This document shows positions 1-9,719 of a stretch of 64,000 bases of DNA, piece after piece. The notes under the pieces are model-generated. The model was given only the letters and a program-made list of their open reading frames with translations. It was not told where the DNA came from and ran no database searches. Each line of letters opens with the position of its first letter. The stretch's first letter is position 1. This DNA is from Thalassia testudinum (taxonomy: Eukaryota; Streptophyta; Magnoliopsida; Alismatales; Hydrocharitaceae), in contig JAZHRO010000002.1 of the NCBI GenBank assembly GCA_037157565.1, positions 33,500,501 to 33,564,500 of the forward strand, read 5' to 3'. The translations under genes were made by a program, and so were the position numbers.

Positions 1-951
1 AAAACTGTCACTAAAGCCCCAAAGTGGGTGTAGTGGCTACTGCCCACGCCTCCTCCTTAGCTGCTCGCTCTCACTGCCTGCCGCACGTTCAGCCGTCCAC
101 AGCCGTCCGTTCATGAGATCTAACGGCTGTGATTGCGCCTTCGCTCACTCGCTGCGTGCCCACCCCAATGCAAGCAATGCCACATGAGGTGCAGGTGAGT
201 AATAGCACGTCATCGCTATTGAGCGCGGACGGCCACCCGATCAATATCCGACGCACACCCGCGCCCGCTCGCCTGCACCCTTCGCCTCCTCGCTGCGGAT
301 CGAACCCGCGTCTGCTGCTCGCGATAATGCCCTCGTCCACTACACTGCGGAGTGCGGATTGTCGAGCGGGCGATTTAAGGAGTAGCCGTTCACAGCCATT
401 GGATCGAGATCCAACGGTGGAGAGGGGGCGGATGCGGAGGCTTCAGTGGTTGCATGCGGGCATTTGGGCGGTCGAGATGGTGCCACGTTGTGCCATCTTG
501 ACCGTCCATCTTCTGGATGTTTTAGATAGTGCCACGGGTGTCGGATTGACTCGATTTTTGCGTTGTTAGGCTGCGATCGTCGATCCGAATTCATCCGTGT
601 GGTCGGGTTTGTCATTTGAAGTGCGGATTTACACCATCCTGGCCCTTGATCTTCTAGGGTTCCCCGATCACTATCTGATGCTACAGATGCCTGATTAGGG
701 CGAACTTGGAGTCGTTGAACTCCAATCGTCGCCCTGATCACATCTGTATGATTGGATCTTCGATCCGATGCCCTGATAAAAAGTTTGCCCTGTCCAAGCA
801 CATAAAAGGAGACAATTAACCTCCATTTTATTCAAACTACTGTAAATGCAAGATGATGCATGTTATGCAATATTTATATCATGTAATGCAATCCTATGCT
901 TAAGAACATGCATAAATAGACATCTTAAGTAGTGTAAATGTGTTTACATCA
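1..951 (-). mobile_element. A1 left LTR (3' LTR on the minus strand), cut by window edge
   Basis: This is the distal part of an A-type LTR. It ends in ...TTTACATCA at 951, directly before the polypurine tract of A1 (CCCCCATGCC on the plus strand). It starts inside the LTR at the conserved CACTAAAGCCCC hairpin arm and runs through the GC-rich block with ATCCAACGG motifs and the AT-rich end. The same blocks recur in the same order in the A1 right LTR and in all A2 and A3 LTRs. ORFs in the GC-rich block (for example 129-569) are not credible genes. Confidence 0.9.
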
Positions 952-1838
952 TACCCCCATGCCTATCTTTTGCTAGTCCCTAGCAAAAACTATATGCTAT
1001 TTATAAAAGAATTAGGTTGGATTATTTGGGCATGAGTTATTTTCAATCATTAAGAAATTGTCTACTTAGGATTTGAACTTTCAAAGACACAACAGTGCCC
1101 GAGTATCAGCCAAAATGCAGACCGCTTGAAGCCCTCACCTTATTCAAAGAAAAATTTCTTTTTCTCTTTTTCCTTTTTTCTAATTTTTTTGGATTTTCAA
1201 GTTTTAGGGTTTAAGAGTGGCTTTCTATGGCCATTCAACTCACCCAAAATTTGATGAGAACCCTAAGTTTTAAGCATCTTATTGTGAATGTGATAGACTC
1301 GTTGACCGACAATTAAAACGAACTTCGGATTTCGATGCCTCTAGGTGAACTCAAAAAGAATTCTACCTAAAGGTGTATCTTTACAACAGGCACCTTTCTC
1401 CCTATTTTTATTTTTTTTACAGGGTCAAAACAAGGGTGAATCCAGTGTTTATCTCCCCAATTTATTCTACTTCTCTGCTTCTTCCTAAGTGTTTTGGGAA
1501 TTTTTAGTGCATTTACTGAGCTGGGTTCTAGACAACCGGTCGATGAGCTGTTACCACCGACAACTTGCCATCCATACTCGTGCGGTGAAGTGTGGCTTAT
1601 TTCTTTTTTTTATTTTCTCCTTTTAGTTTTGATTTTATTTTTTTTTTTAGGTAGGTGGCTTCCCTGGTCTAAGATTTACCTAAGGGCAGCAAAAAGAGAA
1701 AGGTCCAGTGACTGGGCTCTGGACAACCTACCTATGGGCTGTTACCCACGATAACTTGCCAGCCATATCACCCTAGAAGGTTCATTAGCTGCCCAATTTC
1801 CGTTAAAATCGTCGAACAATGAGTCAGTGCAAAGAAAG
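952..1838 (-). other. A1 3' untranslated region with polypurine tract
   Basis: The region between the A1 LTR and a deletion junction near 1838. It opens with the polypurine tract (952-963, read on minus as GGCATGGGGGTA) and a perfect stem-loop TTTTGCTAG-TCC-CTAGCAAAA. The rest is T-rich and non-coding and repeats in A2 (16789 on) and A3 (21213 on). I see no gene in it. Confidence 0.8.
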
Positions 1839-2166
1839 TTTGTTCAAAAGGTGGTGATGACCTAAAGGCAGTGTAATCAGAGGATGGGTAAGAATCAGTG
1901 TATCCTTCTTGATTGTAGATCGTATTAGGTTGTTCATGAAAGGATGACGATCTATAATCGCTGTGGCTCTAAGAAGGATAGAAATCAGAATCAAAGTGTT
2001 CAGGGTTAGACCCTAAACACGGAGATCTGGAATTGTATCCCCAATCTGAGTTATCCTAACTAACTGATGGTTGATTACAAAACGAGTTAGGATAATCGTC
2101 ATGTTGAGGATAATTCAAAACAGAAGGAAAAGAGCGGGAATGCGTGTAATATGTGGAAGGATTCAT
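1839..2166 (-). pseudogene. A-family long ORF, N-terminal remnant in A1
   Basis: A truncated copy of the A/B-family ORF, function unknown. Translation from the ATG at 2166 gives the Tyr/Pro/Ser-rich N-terminus seen in A2, A3 and B2 (starts MNPSTYY, later NYPQHDDYPNSFCNQP). Two stops lie in frame where the relatives have Trp or Gln. At about 1838 the frame joins 3' untranslated sequence: about 1.8 kb present in A3, including the helical, acidic and hydrophobic parts, is missing. The start is chosen because the ATG is shared by all copies and lies just after a conserved TATTGCAGGG, which resembles a splice acceptor. Confidence 0.65.
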
Positions 2167-3325
2167 GAGAAATGGGAGAAAGAAAGGCACCCTGCAATAC
2201 AAACAATCAAACCTGTCCTTAACTGGGTTAGCCTACTGACGTACAGACTCCCAAAACCCGTCTTCAGATAAAGGAACGATTTGATCTACTTCTGTCTGTT
2301 CAATCCAACCAGTTAGAAGGAGGGACTGGCGAGAAGGTTCTTCCTTCGGCTTGCGCCTCCTGTTCCTAGTGTACCCCCCAGTCACGATCGTTTGATTCTG
2401 CTCCCCTAGCTAGACATCAAATTGAATAGTAGAAATAGACTAATCGAAAATAATCTCATTCTGGGCTCTGAAGAGCGAGTCCAATCCTTAAGGCCAACGT
2501 CTACTCTGTTTTATTTAGGGCTAGGTTTGAATGTGCTTTAGAATGTGAAGGGCCCTTTAAATGGGTTGTGCCCTTAATGATTGATTTGTTTTGTGTGTGC
2601 ATGCACAACCAGTGGTTTTCAAGCAAGATTATTTTTGATGCGGTGAATTTTAAGGTTCAAATCTTGCTTAGTTGCTTTTAGGATTCAACTTTAGGCGTTT
2701 TCAAACAAGTTTCGTTGACACACCAGGTTTTGAAAGCACGGGTGAAAATATTTTCCTTTGAAGATTAAAAAGAATGTGGAGTGCCTGGTAAATCCCTAAG
2801 AGTTGAACCTAAGTGGCAGCTACTTGATGAGTTGATTTTGTTTGAAGTGGTGTGACCCAATCAACTCAAACAATTGGCCTATTGCACAACTTAATTAGGC
2901 ACACAAGTGATTAACTAATCTGATTTCTACTAAATTATTTGTTTGAATGTGTGTACCGGCTCCAAAGATCGATTTACTGGTTGAGTTTGAAAATCAGATG
3001 AGGTTGTGTACCTCTGTGAGATTTTTTTTTTAATTTTCTTTTTTAATGTGGGGGTTGGGGCGGGTGTGGGTGTCAAACAACAAACAATCTAACCTTAGAG
3101 TTTATAAGAACACCTAGGTTGATTAATGTTTGAATTATTATGTTGTAGAATGAAATCTAATGGGTAGGAGGTGGGGGATAACTCACAGAACCTTCCACAA
3201 CACTTTTCTCCGATCTACCACTTTTGCCTGTCTCGAAAGAGTACCTGCAATTACAATAAGAAAGGAGAAAAGTGAGGTAAATGATTTGTAAGTTACAAAA
3301 CGCGAAGAGAAATCAAAGATTGTCG
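2167..3325 (-). other. A1 untranslated leader
   Basis: Sequence between the primer site and the ORF start, about 1.15 kb. It has the same ordered blocks as A2 and A3, including the CAATCAACTCAAACAATTGG block near 2860-2880. No ORF is conserved between copies. It is likely the 5' untranslated leader, possibly with a spliced intron ending at the acceptor-like motif next to the ORF. Confidence 0.6.
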
Positions 3326-3344
3326 CCTCCTCGGCAACGGCGCC
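3326..3344 (-). other. A1 primer binding site (tRNA-Asp type)
   Basis: Read on the minus strand this is TGGCGCCGTTGCCGAGGAG. It matches, with one difference, the complement of the 3' end of plant tRNA-Asp (which ends ...GGCAACGGCGCCA). It abuts the LTR after four bases and fixes the strand of A1 as minus. This primer is characteristic of Athila-lineage elements. Confidence 0.9.
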
Positions 3345-3570
3345 AAAATATTGAACTTACGAATTGCTACACTAACGTGTTCAGTTTTGAAAACCTGTCA
3401 TTATAGTTTGAAAGCGAAGTACTCGTGTTAAACAAATAAAATTTATATCGAAATTGAAATTCTGGGTCGAACACAGGGAGGTGAACGTTTGATTTAAAAA
3501 TAACACGTTTAATTTTATTTCTCACTAAGTAATTCAATTTAAAACTATCAAACTATTTACAATAAATAGA

Positions 3571-3596
3571 AGAGAGAGAGTAAGAGAGAGAGAGAA
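3571..3596. repeat. GA-rich microsatellite
   Basis: A run of GA dinucleotides with one TA interruption. Equivalent runs occur at the same place in every A-type LTR (near 13050, 19665, 25633 and 28945), so it belongs to the LTR and is not an independent expansion. Confidence 0.8.
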
Positions 3597-3704
3597 TATT
3601 ACAAATAGAAATCAAAATAAGATGTAGAATAAACAAGGAATTCATTATCAAAAGGGATTGTTCATTACACTAAATATTATGACTAGAAAGCGATAAATCT
3701 ACTC

Positions 3705-3862
3705 TAGAAAGCAGTAAAAGAATGGAGAGAGAAATATCCTCCTCGACGGTCGCTTGAGGACGAGCTGAATTACTCTAGAAAGTAGTAAATCTATTCTAGA
3801 AAGCAGTAAAAAGAATGGGGAGAGAGATATCCTCCTCGACGGTCGCTTGGAGGACGAGTCGG
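3705..3862 (-). repeat. Tandem duplication of about 94 bp in the A1 LTR
   Basis: Two copies of a block with ATCCTCCTCGACGGTCGCTT followed by GAGGACGAG, each preceded by CTAGAAAGC repeats. The A3 LTRs also carry two copies (19791-19962, 25776-25930). The A2 LTRs carry one. The duplication sits in transcribed LTR sequence downstream of the TATA box and lengthens the small LTR ORF. Confidence 0.75.
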
Positions 3863-4090
3863 CCGAGACGACGCCTGGATGAAGGAGGACGAAGCAGGAC
3901 AAAGGAGGGTGAAGAGGAAGAACGGGAACGGGGCAGCACATCGTCGTCGTCGCGGGATCCACTTCTGAAGGGGGACGAAAATTGGACTTTATCTCACGAG
4001 AAGCATCCCGAGTGTGGGACAAGCTTCTCTTGAGCTTTGGAGAGGTAGAGAAGAGAAGGAAGGGATGAGAATTTCATGTGGAGGGGGCCT

Positions 4091-4100
4091 CCTTTTATAG
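4091..4100 (-). promoter_or_regulatory. TATA box of A1 5' LTR
   Basis: CTATAAAAGG on the minus strand, in the 5' LTR about 745 bp from its primer-site end. The same decamer sits at the same place in the other A LTRs. It is the likely start region of genomic RNA. Confidence 0.7.
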
Positions 4101-4156
4101 TTGCAAGGAGTGGGGGCAAATTGGTCATTACATTTTTAAAACATTAAATAAGGGGT

Positions 4157-4186
4157 CTTTAGTGACGGATAAAACTGTCACTAAAG
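4157..4186. promoter_or_regulatory. LTR hairpin upstream of the TATA box
   Basis: CTTTAGTGAC and GTCACTAAAG form an inverted repeat around a short AT-rich centre. It lies about 60 bp upstream of the TATA box in transcription direction. Copies in A2 and A3 keep the pairing while the bases differ. Confidence 0.65.
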
Positions 4187-5122
4187 CCCCAACGTGGGCG
4201 TAGTGGCTACTGCCCATGCGTGCCTCCTCAGCTGCTCACTCTCAATGCCTGCCGCATGTTCAGCCGTCCACAGCCGTCCGATCGCGAGATCGGATGGTTG
4301 TGGTTGCACCTTCGTCCGCTTGCTGCAGGCCCACCCCAATGCGTGCGATGCCACGTGAGGTGCGGGCGTGTAATAGCGTGTCATCACTATTGAGCACAGA
4401 TGGCCACCCGATCAAGATCCAACGCACTCCCGCACCCGCTTGCCCGCGCCCTTCGCCTCCTTGCTGCTGCTCGAACCCGCATCCGCTACTCGTGATAACG
4501 CCCTCGCCCACTGCGCTGCGGAGCAAGGATTGTCGAGCGGGCAATTTGAGGTGCAGCCGTTCACAGCCGTTGGATCGAGATCAAACGGCGGAGAGGGGGT
4601 GGATGCGGAGGCTTCATTGGTTGCATGCGAGTGTTTGGGTGGCCGAGATGGTGCCACATGGTGCCATCTTGGCCGTCCATCTTCAAGATGTTGTAGATGG
4701 GGCCTCGGGTGTCGGATTGACTTGATTTTTGTGTCGTTAGGCTGCGATCGTTGATCCGAATTCATCCATGCAGTCGAATTTGTCTTTTGAAGTGTAGATT
4801 TACACCATCCTGGCCCTTGATTTTCTAGGGTTCCCCAATCACTATCTGATGCTACAGATGCCTGATTAGGGCGATCTTGGAGTCGTTGAACTCCAATTGT
4901 CGCCATGATCACATCTGTACGGTTGGATCTTCGATCCGAGGCCCTGATAAAAAGTTTACCTTGTCCAAGTACATAAAAGGAGACAATTAAGCTCCATTTT
5001 ATTCAAACTACTCTAAATGCAAGATGATGCATGTTATGCAATATTTATATCATGCAATGCAATCCTATGCTTAAGAACATGCATAAATAAACATCTTAAG
5101 TAGTGTAAATGTGTTTACATCA

Positions 5123-8100
5123 ACCTGATAATCCTTTCATAGGTTTGCTGCACTGTAAACTTCCCATTCCAGCCATATGTATTAGTCGTGACCTGTCTAG
5201 GATAGATCTGCTGCAATGCAGATAGCAGATTCTGCCTATCCTCTCATTGCCGTGTACCTGTTCTACATAATTCAGATCCTTCAAGCCTCCAGCAGTTCCC
5301 TGTAACAGACCACAAGCTGCTAACAGGGGCTTCTTTATCTACAGCTGTAGCATGTGCTCTTGGATAAGCATCTCTTAAAATCCCCATAGTTGACCACTAC
5401 TTATTCCACAAACTGAAATCACGGCCATCTCCAAGCTTGGGCTGCATCAAATGACAATTGGTTTTAATTGCTAGGATGATCGATCTCCAAAAAGGAGATG
5501 GTTTGATTGGATGTAACCTCTTCAGTGCACTATTGGAACCACCATAGCAATCTCTGATCAGGTTTGTCCAGATTTCTTCCTTGCCCTCAAATATCTTGAA
5601 CGCCCATTTTATCAGAAGAGCCTCATTGATTTCCTTAAGTGCCTTAATCCCCAGTCCACCCATTTCCTTTGGCTAGCAGATTTATTCCCATTTCACAGGC
5701 TGCATGAACCTCCCCTCATGTCCTGCCCCTTTCCAAAAAAATTTCTTCTGCATTACGTCCAATCGTTTCCAAATAGATTTCGGGGCTTTAAACATATTGA
5801 AGTAGAACACCGGGATAGAGGTTATCACTAAATTTTGGAGAATTAGTCTCCCACCCTTTGAGAAAAATTTACTACTCCACCCTTCTAGTTTGATAGAGAT
5901 CTTATCAAAAATAACATTCCAATCATTCTTCTTCATTTTTGCAGATCATAATGGCAGTCCCAGATATTTAATTGGCAGCTTAGACGAAGGTGTACCCAAT
6001 GTAGCCACTAGTGTGTTCTATTCCTGCTCATTCATGCCAAAGCATATCAAAGTAGACTTTTCCCTATTAAATTTCAGACCTGAGATGTCTCCAAAATTCT
6101 TCACCGTATGCCCTAAAGCATGGGCAGCAGAATTGGACCCTTCCACAAAGAAAATCGTATTGTTTGCATACTGTAAATAGGAGCCAAAGTCCTCCTTTTG
6201 GAAAGTGAATATCCTCTGATGACCCCTGCTTCTGTCATTTTACATGCATATCTTGCGAGCCCATCAACTGCAAGATTAAAAATCAAGGGGGCTAGAGGAC
6301 ATCCTTGTCTAACCCCACATTGAGGTTGAATCCAAGCACCACATGGTTTCCCATTGATCAGCGGGGAGAAGGAAGCAGTTGTGATACAACACTTCATCCA
6401 CTGGATCCATATGGGGGGGAAACCTCTCCTTTTGAAAACCTCCCAAATGTATGGCCATGAAATCAAGTCGTAGGCCTTTTGGAAGTCCACTTTCCACATA
6501 AATGCCTTACATTTCCTTCTATGCCATCCACTCACCATTTCTTGGGCCATAATGAAAGATTCTTGAAGGGATTTGTTGAGTAGAAAGGCAAATTGTACAG
6601 GGTGAATCAAGCTTTGTAGAACAGTTCTCAATCTGTTTGCCAAAATCTTACTCACCAGTAAGTAGATGGAATTCAACAAAGAAATCGGCCTAAAGTCTGA
6701 AAACTTCTCAGCTCGCACAGTCTTTGGCAATAAGAAAAGATAAGATCTATTGATCTTATTGAAACCTGTATTGCCCTTCTAAAACTCTCTTATGACTTCC
6801 ATCACCTCCTTGCCAATCACACTCCATATTTCTTTATAAAAGAACACTTGGATACCATCAGGTCTAGGGGAGCCTTCCATATTTAGATCTTTAATAGCAT
6901 TCATAGTTTCCTATTCAGTGATACTAGCTGTCAGTTGAGAGGCCTGATCACTTGTAACTCTTGGCGCATCATTCACAGCCATCCTCCATTCCCCTCTCTT
7001 TGTTGCCCGTGAAGCCCCTTTGTAGTACTTGATAGACTTTGCCCTTATTTCCTGCATAGAGGATAGTCCGTGCCCATCTTTGAGAATGGAAGAGATATAA
7101 TTTACTCGCCTTCGAGAGCTGGCCGCAAGGTGAAAGAATTTTGTGTAGGCATCTCCCTCCTTGAGCCACAACTGTCTTGACCTCTCCCTTCAATCAATCT
7201 CTTGTTTGAAATCTTCCTCCACTACCACCCCCTACCACATTCTTCTGTCTGCAAGCTCCTCATCAGATAGAGGGCCTGCTGCTTCCTTAGAATCCAGCAT
7301 CTGGATGTTGTTCAAAGCCTCTACACGCCTCTGTTGCCTCAATGTGACCACAGTATCTCCATATTGTTTCAAAATTATACATAGAGTTGCCATCTTGGAG
7401 GCAAACCTGATAGTAGCTGAGCCCTCCACCTGTTTGGTCTGCCACCATGAGCCAATCATCTCATGGAATCCAGGTTCTCTCAACCAAGATTTTCTAAACT
7501 TGAAGTATGAGCTTGCTTGGATCTCTTAACCACTATCCTAGACCAAAGGAGTATGGTCAGAGAAAGGGTGGTCCAGACCAGCAACACTTGACTGTTGAAA
7601 TCTATCAAGGATAGTCACATTCCCAAAGAATCTATCAATCTTAGATAATAAGCCATTACCATTACGCCAAGTGAACTCAACTCTTGATGATGGATATTCA
7701 TTCAGGCCAAGGGATTGAACTACCAACTGAAATCCAACAGATGAACTGTCTGTAGCACCATATGGCCTATCTGTCCTTGTCAGCACACAATTGAAGTCTC
7801 CTCCTGTCAGCCAAGCTTCCCCTTGCACTAGTTCAGCCACAGCAGCCCAATCCTCCCATAGTTCCTGTCTCACAGATGCAGCACAAGAGCCATACACACC
7901 TGTAATCCAGATAATATCTTGACCCTGGTGAGTTTGGAACTTGCAGGTCATCAGATGTCAAACCTTGTGTACGTCCAAAATGTGTGCCCAAGTCCTTCTC
8001 CACCAAATAACAATGCCCCCTGACCTACCATGTGCATTAAGCATCACACATTCATTCACCCCCGCAACCATCATGTGATTCCATACTCTATCAGACTCAT

Positions 8101-8221
8101 TCTCAATATGAGTCTCTTGTATGATCGCACAATTGATCTCCCACTCTCTCAAGTATATCATCAAAGAAGCCCTCCGGCTTTTGTCGCGCAACCCGCGCAC
8201 ATTCCATGTGAGGATTCTCAT
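5123..8221 (-). pseudogene. LINE ORF2 (endonuclease and reverse transcriptase), broken
   Basis: ORF2 of a plant L1-type LINE, used for target-primed reverse transcription. It starts with an APE-type endonuclease: MRILTWNVRGLRDK, IIQETH, GGDFNCVL and FSDHTPL are visible, so the endonuclease catalytic residues appear intact. The reverse transcriptase follows (ISLLNSIYLLVSKILANRL, then PQCGVRQGCPLAPLIFNL). Stops interrupt the frame near 7955, 7535, 7230 and 7175, and a one-base shift lies near 6200. The catalytic motif, normally YADD or FADD, reads YANN (6159-6170). The fingers/thumb region continues to about 5400 and a degraded tail reaches 5123, where A1 has inserted. The missing tail should lie left of the window. 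Confidence 0.9.
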
Positions 8222-8235
8222 CTTCCTTCATGAGA

Positions 8236-9640
8236 TCCCTCCACCCTTTGGCTTTGACATTTACTGACCTGCATAATCACAGCAACCGTGTTCTCATCCA
8301 AAAGCAGATCAGACTTTGGTTTCCTCTATCTAAGTCTATAGGGTGACCTGCCCTTACTAGATTTGGTATTAGATCCAGTACCAAATTTTAGACCCTCCAC
8401 CTATTGCAACTTCTGTTGGGTCTTCAAAGAGTTAGGCGAAATCTCTTTTAACACCTGCATCTCAATGTCATCAACATCTTGTTGTGCATTCCCTGCATCT
8501 TCAATCATAGGCATCATTGTTTCCTTCCTGACTGACTCCACCTGCTCCTCAACCATCATTTCCTACCTTTCCCCCAGATGATGGTCCTTGCGCTTTTTTG
8601 TTATCGGAGCCTCTTCAAGAGAAGGCCTGCACAAGACCTGCAAGTTCACCTCTTCAATAGCTTGCAAATCAAACGGCTTATCATGCATCTTCTTCATAGC
8701 AATGTCACCCACAATGAAACTCAATAGCAACAGCCAAGAGCTACCCCCACATCTCAAAATCAGTCTGTCAGGGATCGACCCTGATTTGAAGACATCAACC
8801 ATCACACTCAGGACTTGTCCATCGCCCTCCATCAACCCAACTTCTGCATCTTCTACCATTAGGGCAAATCCAGATATCATGGTCACCACCACCTCTCTTG
8901 ACCTCAAGTGTAGCGGCAGACCTTTGATCTCAAGTCTCCCCGACCTGGAGCCTAATCTCCGAGGTGGCCTCTCTGACAATGCTCCATCAAAGGGGGAGAC
9001 TAACCTCCAAATCATCATTAAACCTTCAAAAGAGCTTGATTGAAAACATAATCGTTCGACATCTATCATCCCCAAGCCAAAGAGCACAAATCATGCTGGT
9101 GACAGAAAAGCTATTTGCCAAGAGTTGGCCGATGGAGAGAGAGAGCTTACCAAATTGTGCAGCTTTTTTGAGGATGGATTACCGGTCATTACCTTGTAGA
9201 TCAGCACCCCTCTCAGTATCAACTCGGCCATTCTTATATTCTCTGTCATAGGAACCTCAACGTCAACCGTGTGACCCCCATAGGTACGAGGGGTGGCGGT
9301 GGTGGCGGCTGTGCCCTAACATTCAAATCTCCAGTGCGTATATTTGAATGGCCTTTCATCTGCCCATTAGTTGCCTTACATGAATCCTGCTTATGGTCGT
9401 AACCACTACATGCCAGGCACACAATGGGAGAGTGACATACAGCCACCATATGGCCCTAATGCCGACACCGGAAGCACACGATCTTTCTGCTACCCCTTAA
9501 ACTCCCTCTATATGTCTTCCTCATATTTGCCACCCTTCTGCCAGTAGCGTCAGATCCTCTCCTCTCCTTCCTCCTCCATGCCCTAGATCTCCATGTAGTC
9601 CAGCCCTCATCGTCTCAGGTTCTTCCACCGACCACCCCAT
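8236..9640 (-). pseudogene. LINE ORF1 (nucleic-acid-binding protein), broken
   Basis: ORF1 of the same LINE. The first part is a DUF4283-like domain typical of plant L1 ORF1: IKGLPLHLRSREVV, then VEDAEVGLMEGDG and IPDRLILRC, between about 8563 and 9087. Upstream (9375-9478) is a double zinc knuckle: CFRC, a stop, GHMVAVC, then CLACSGYDHKQDSC. The order zinc knuckle then DUF4283-like differs from the common plant order and may reflect frame breaks or rearrangement; I am unsure of it. The C-terminus runs to about 8236 and overlaps the ORF2 start in another frame. Several stops make it non-functional. Confidence 0.7.
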
Positions 9641-9719
9641 GGTTGCCTCACGCCGGCATGGTCACCATCAGAAAACACATGGGCCTTCTTGTTCCTTATT
9701 CTTAGTTTAATTTTATGTG
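9641..9719 (-). other. LINE 5' flank and TSD of solo LTR D2
   Basis: Short stretch between recognisable LINE coding sequence and solo LTR D2. The last five bases (ATGTG, 9715-9719) are repeated at 12049-12053 after the LTR. The exact 5' end of the LINE is not visible. Confidence 0.5.

Larger units (their letters stand above)
3349..5122 (-). mobile_element. A1 right LTR (5' LTR on the minus strand)
   Basis: Complete A-type LTR of about 1.77 kb. It starts directly after the primer site (TATTGAAC, where the copies have TGTTGAAC) and ends TTTACATCA at 5122. Inside, in plus-strand order: the GGGTCGAACACAGGGAGG block, a GA-rich microsatellite at 3571-3596, a tandem duplication at 3705-3862, a reverse TATA box at 4091-4100, a hairpin at 4157-4186, GC-rich palindromes, and the end. 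The next base is LINE sequence, so A1 interrupts the LINE. The matching TSD copy would lie left of the window. Confidence 0.93.

Noticed and set aside
129..801. Overlapping ORFs on both strands in GC-rich DNA (also 4216-4912, 15984-16431, 20264-20640, 26352-26585, 29680-30108)
   Set aside because: They lie in the GC-rich block of A-type LTRs, overlap each other in several frames and shift between copies; no domain is recognisable.
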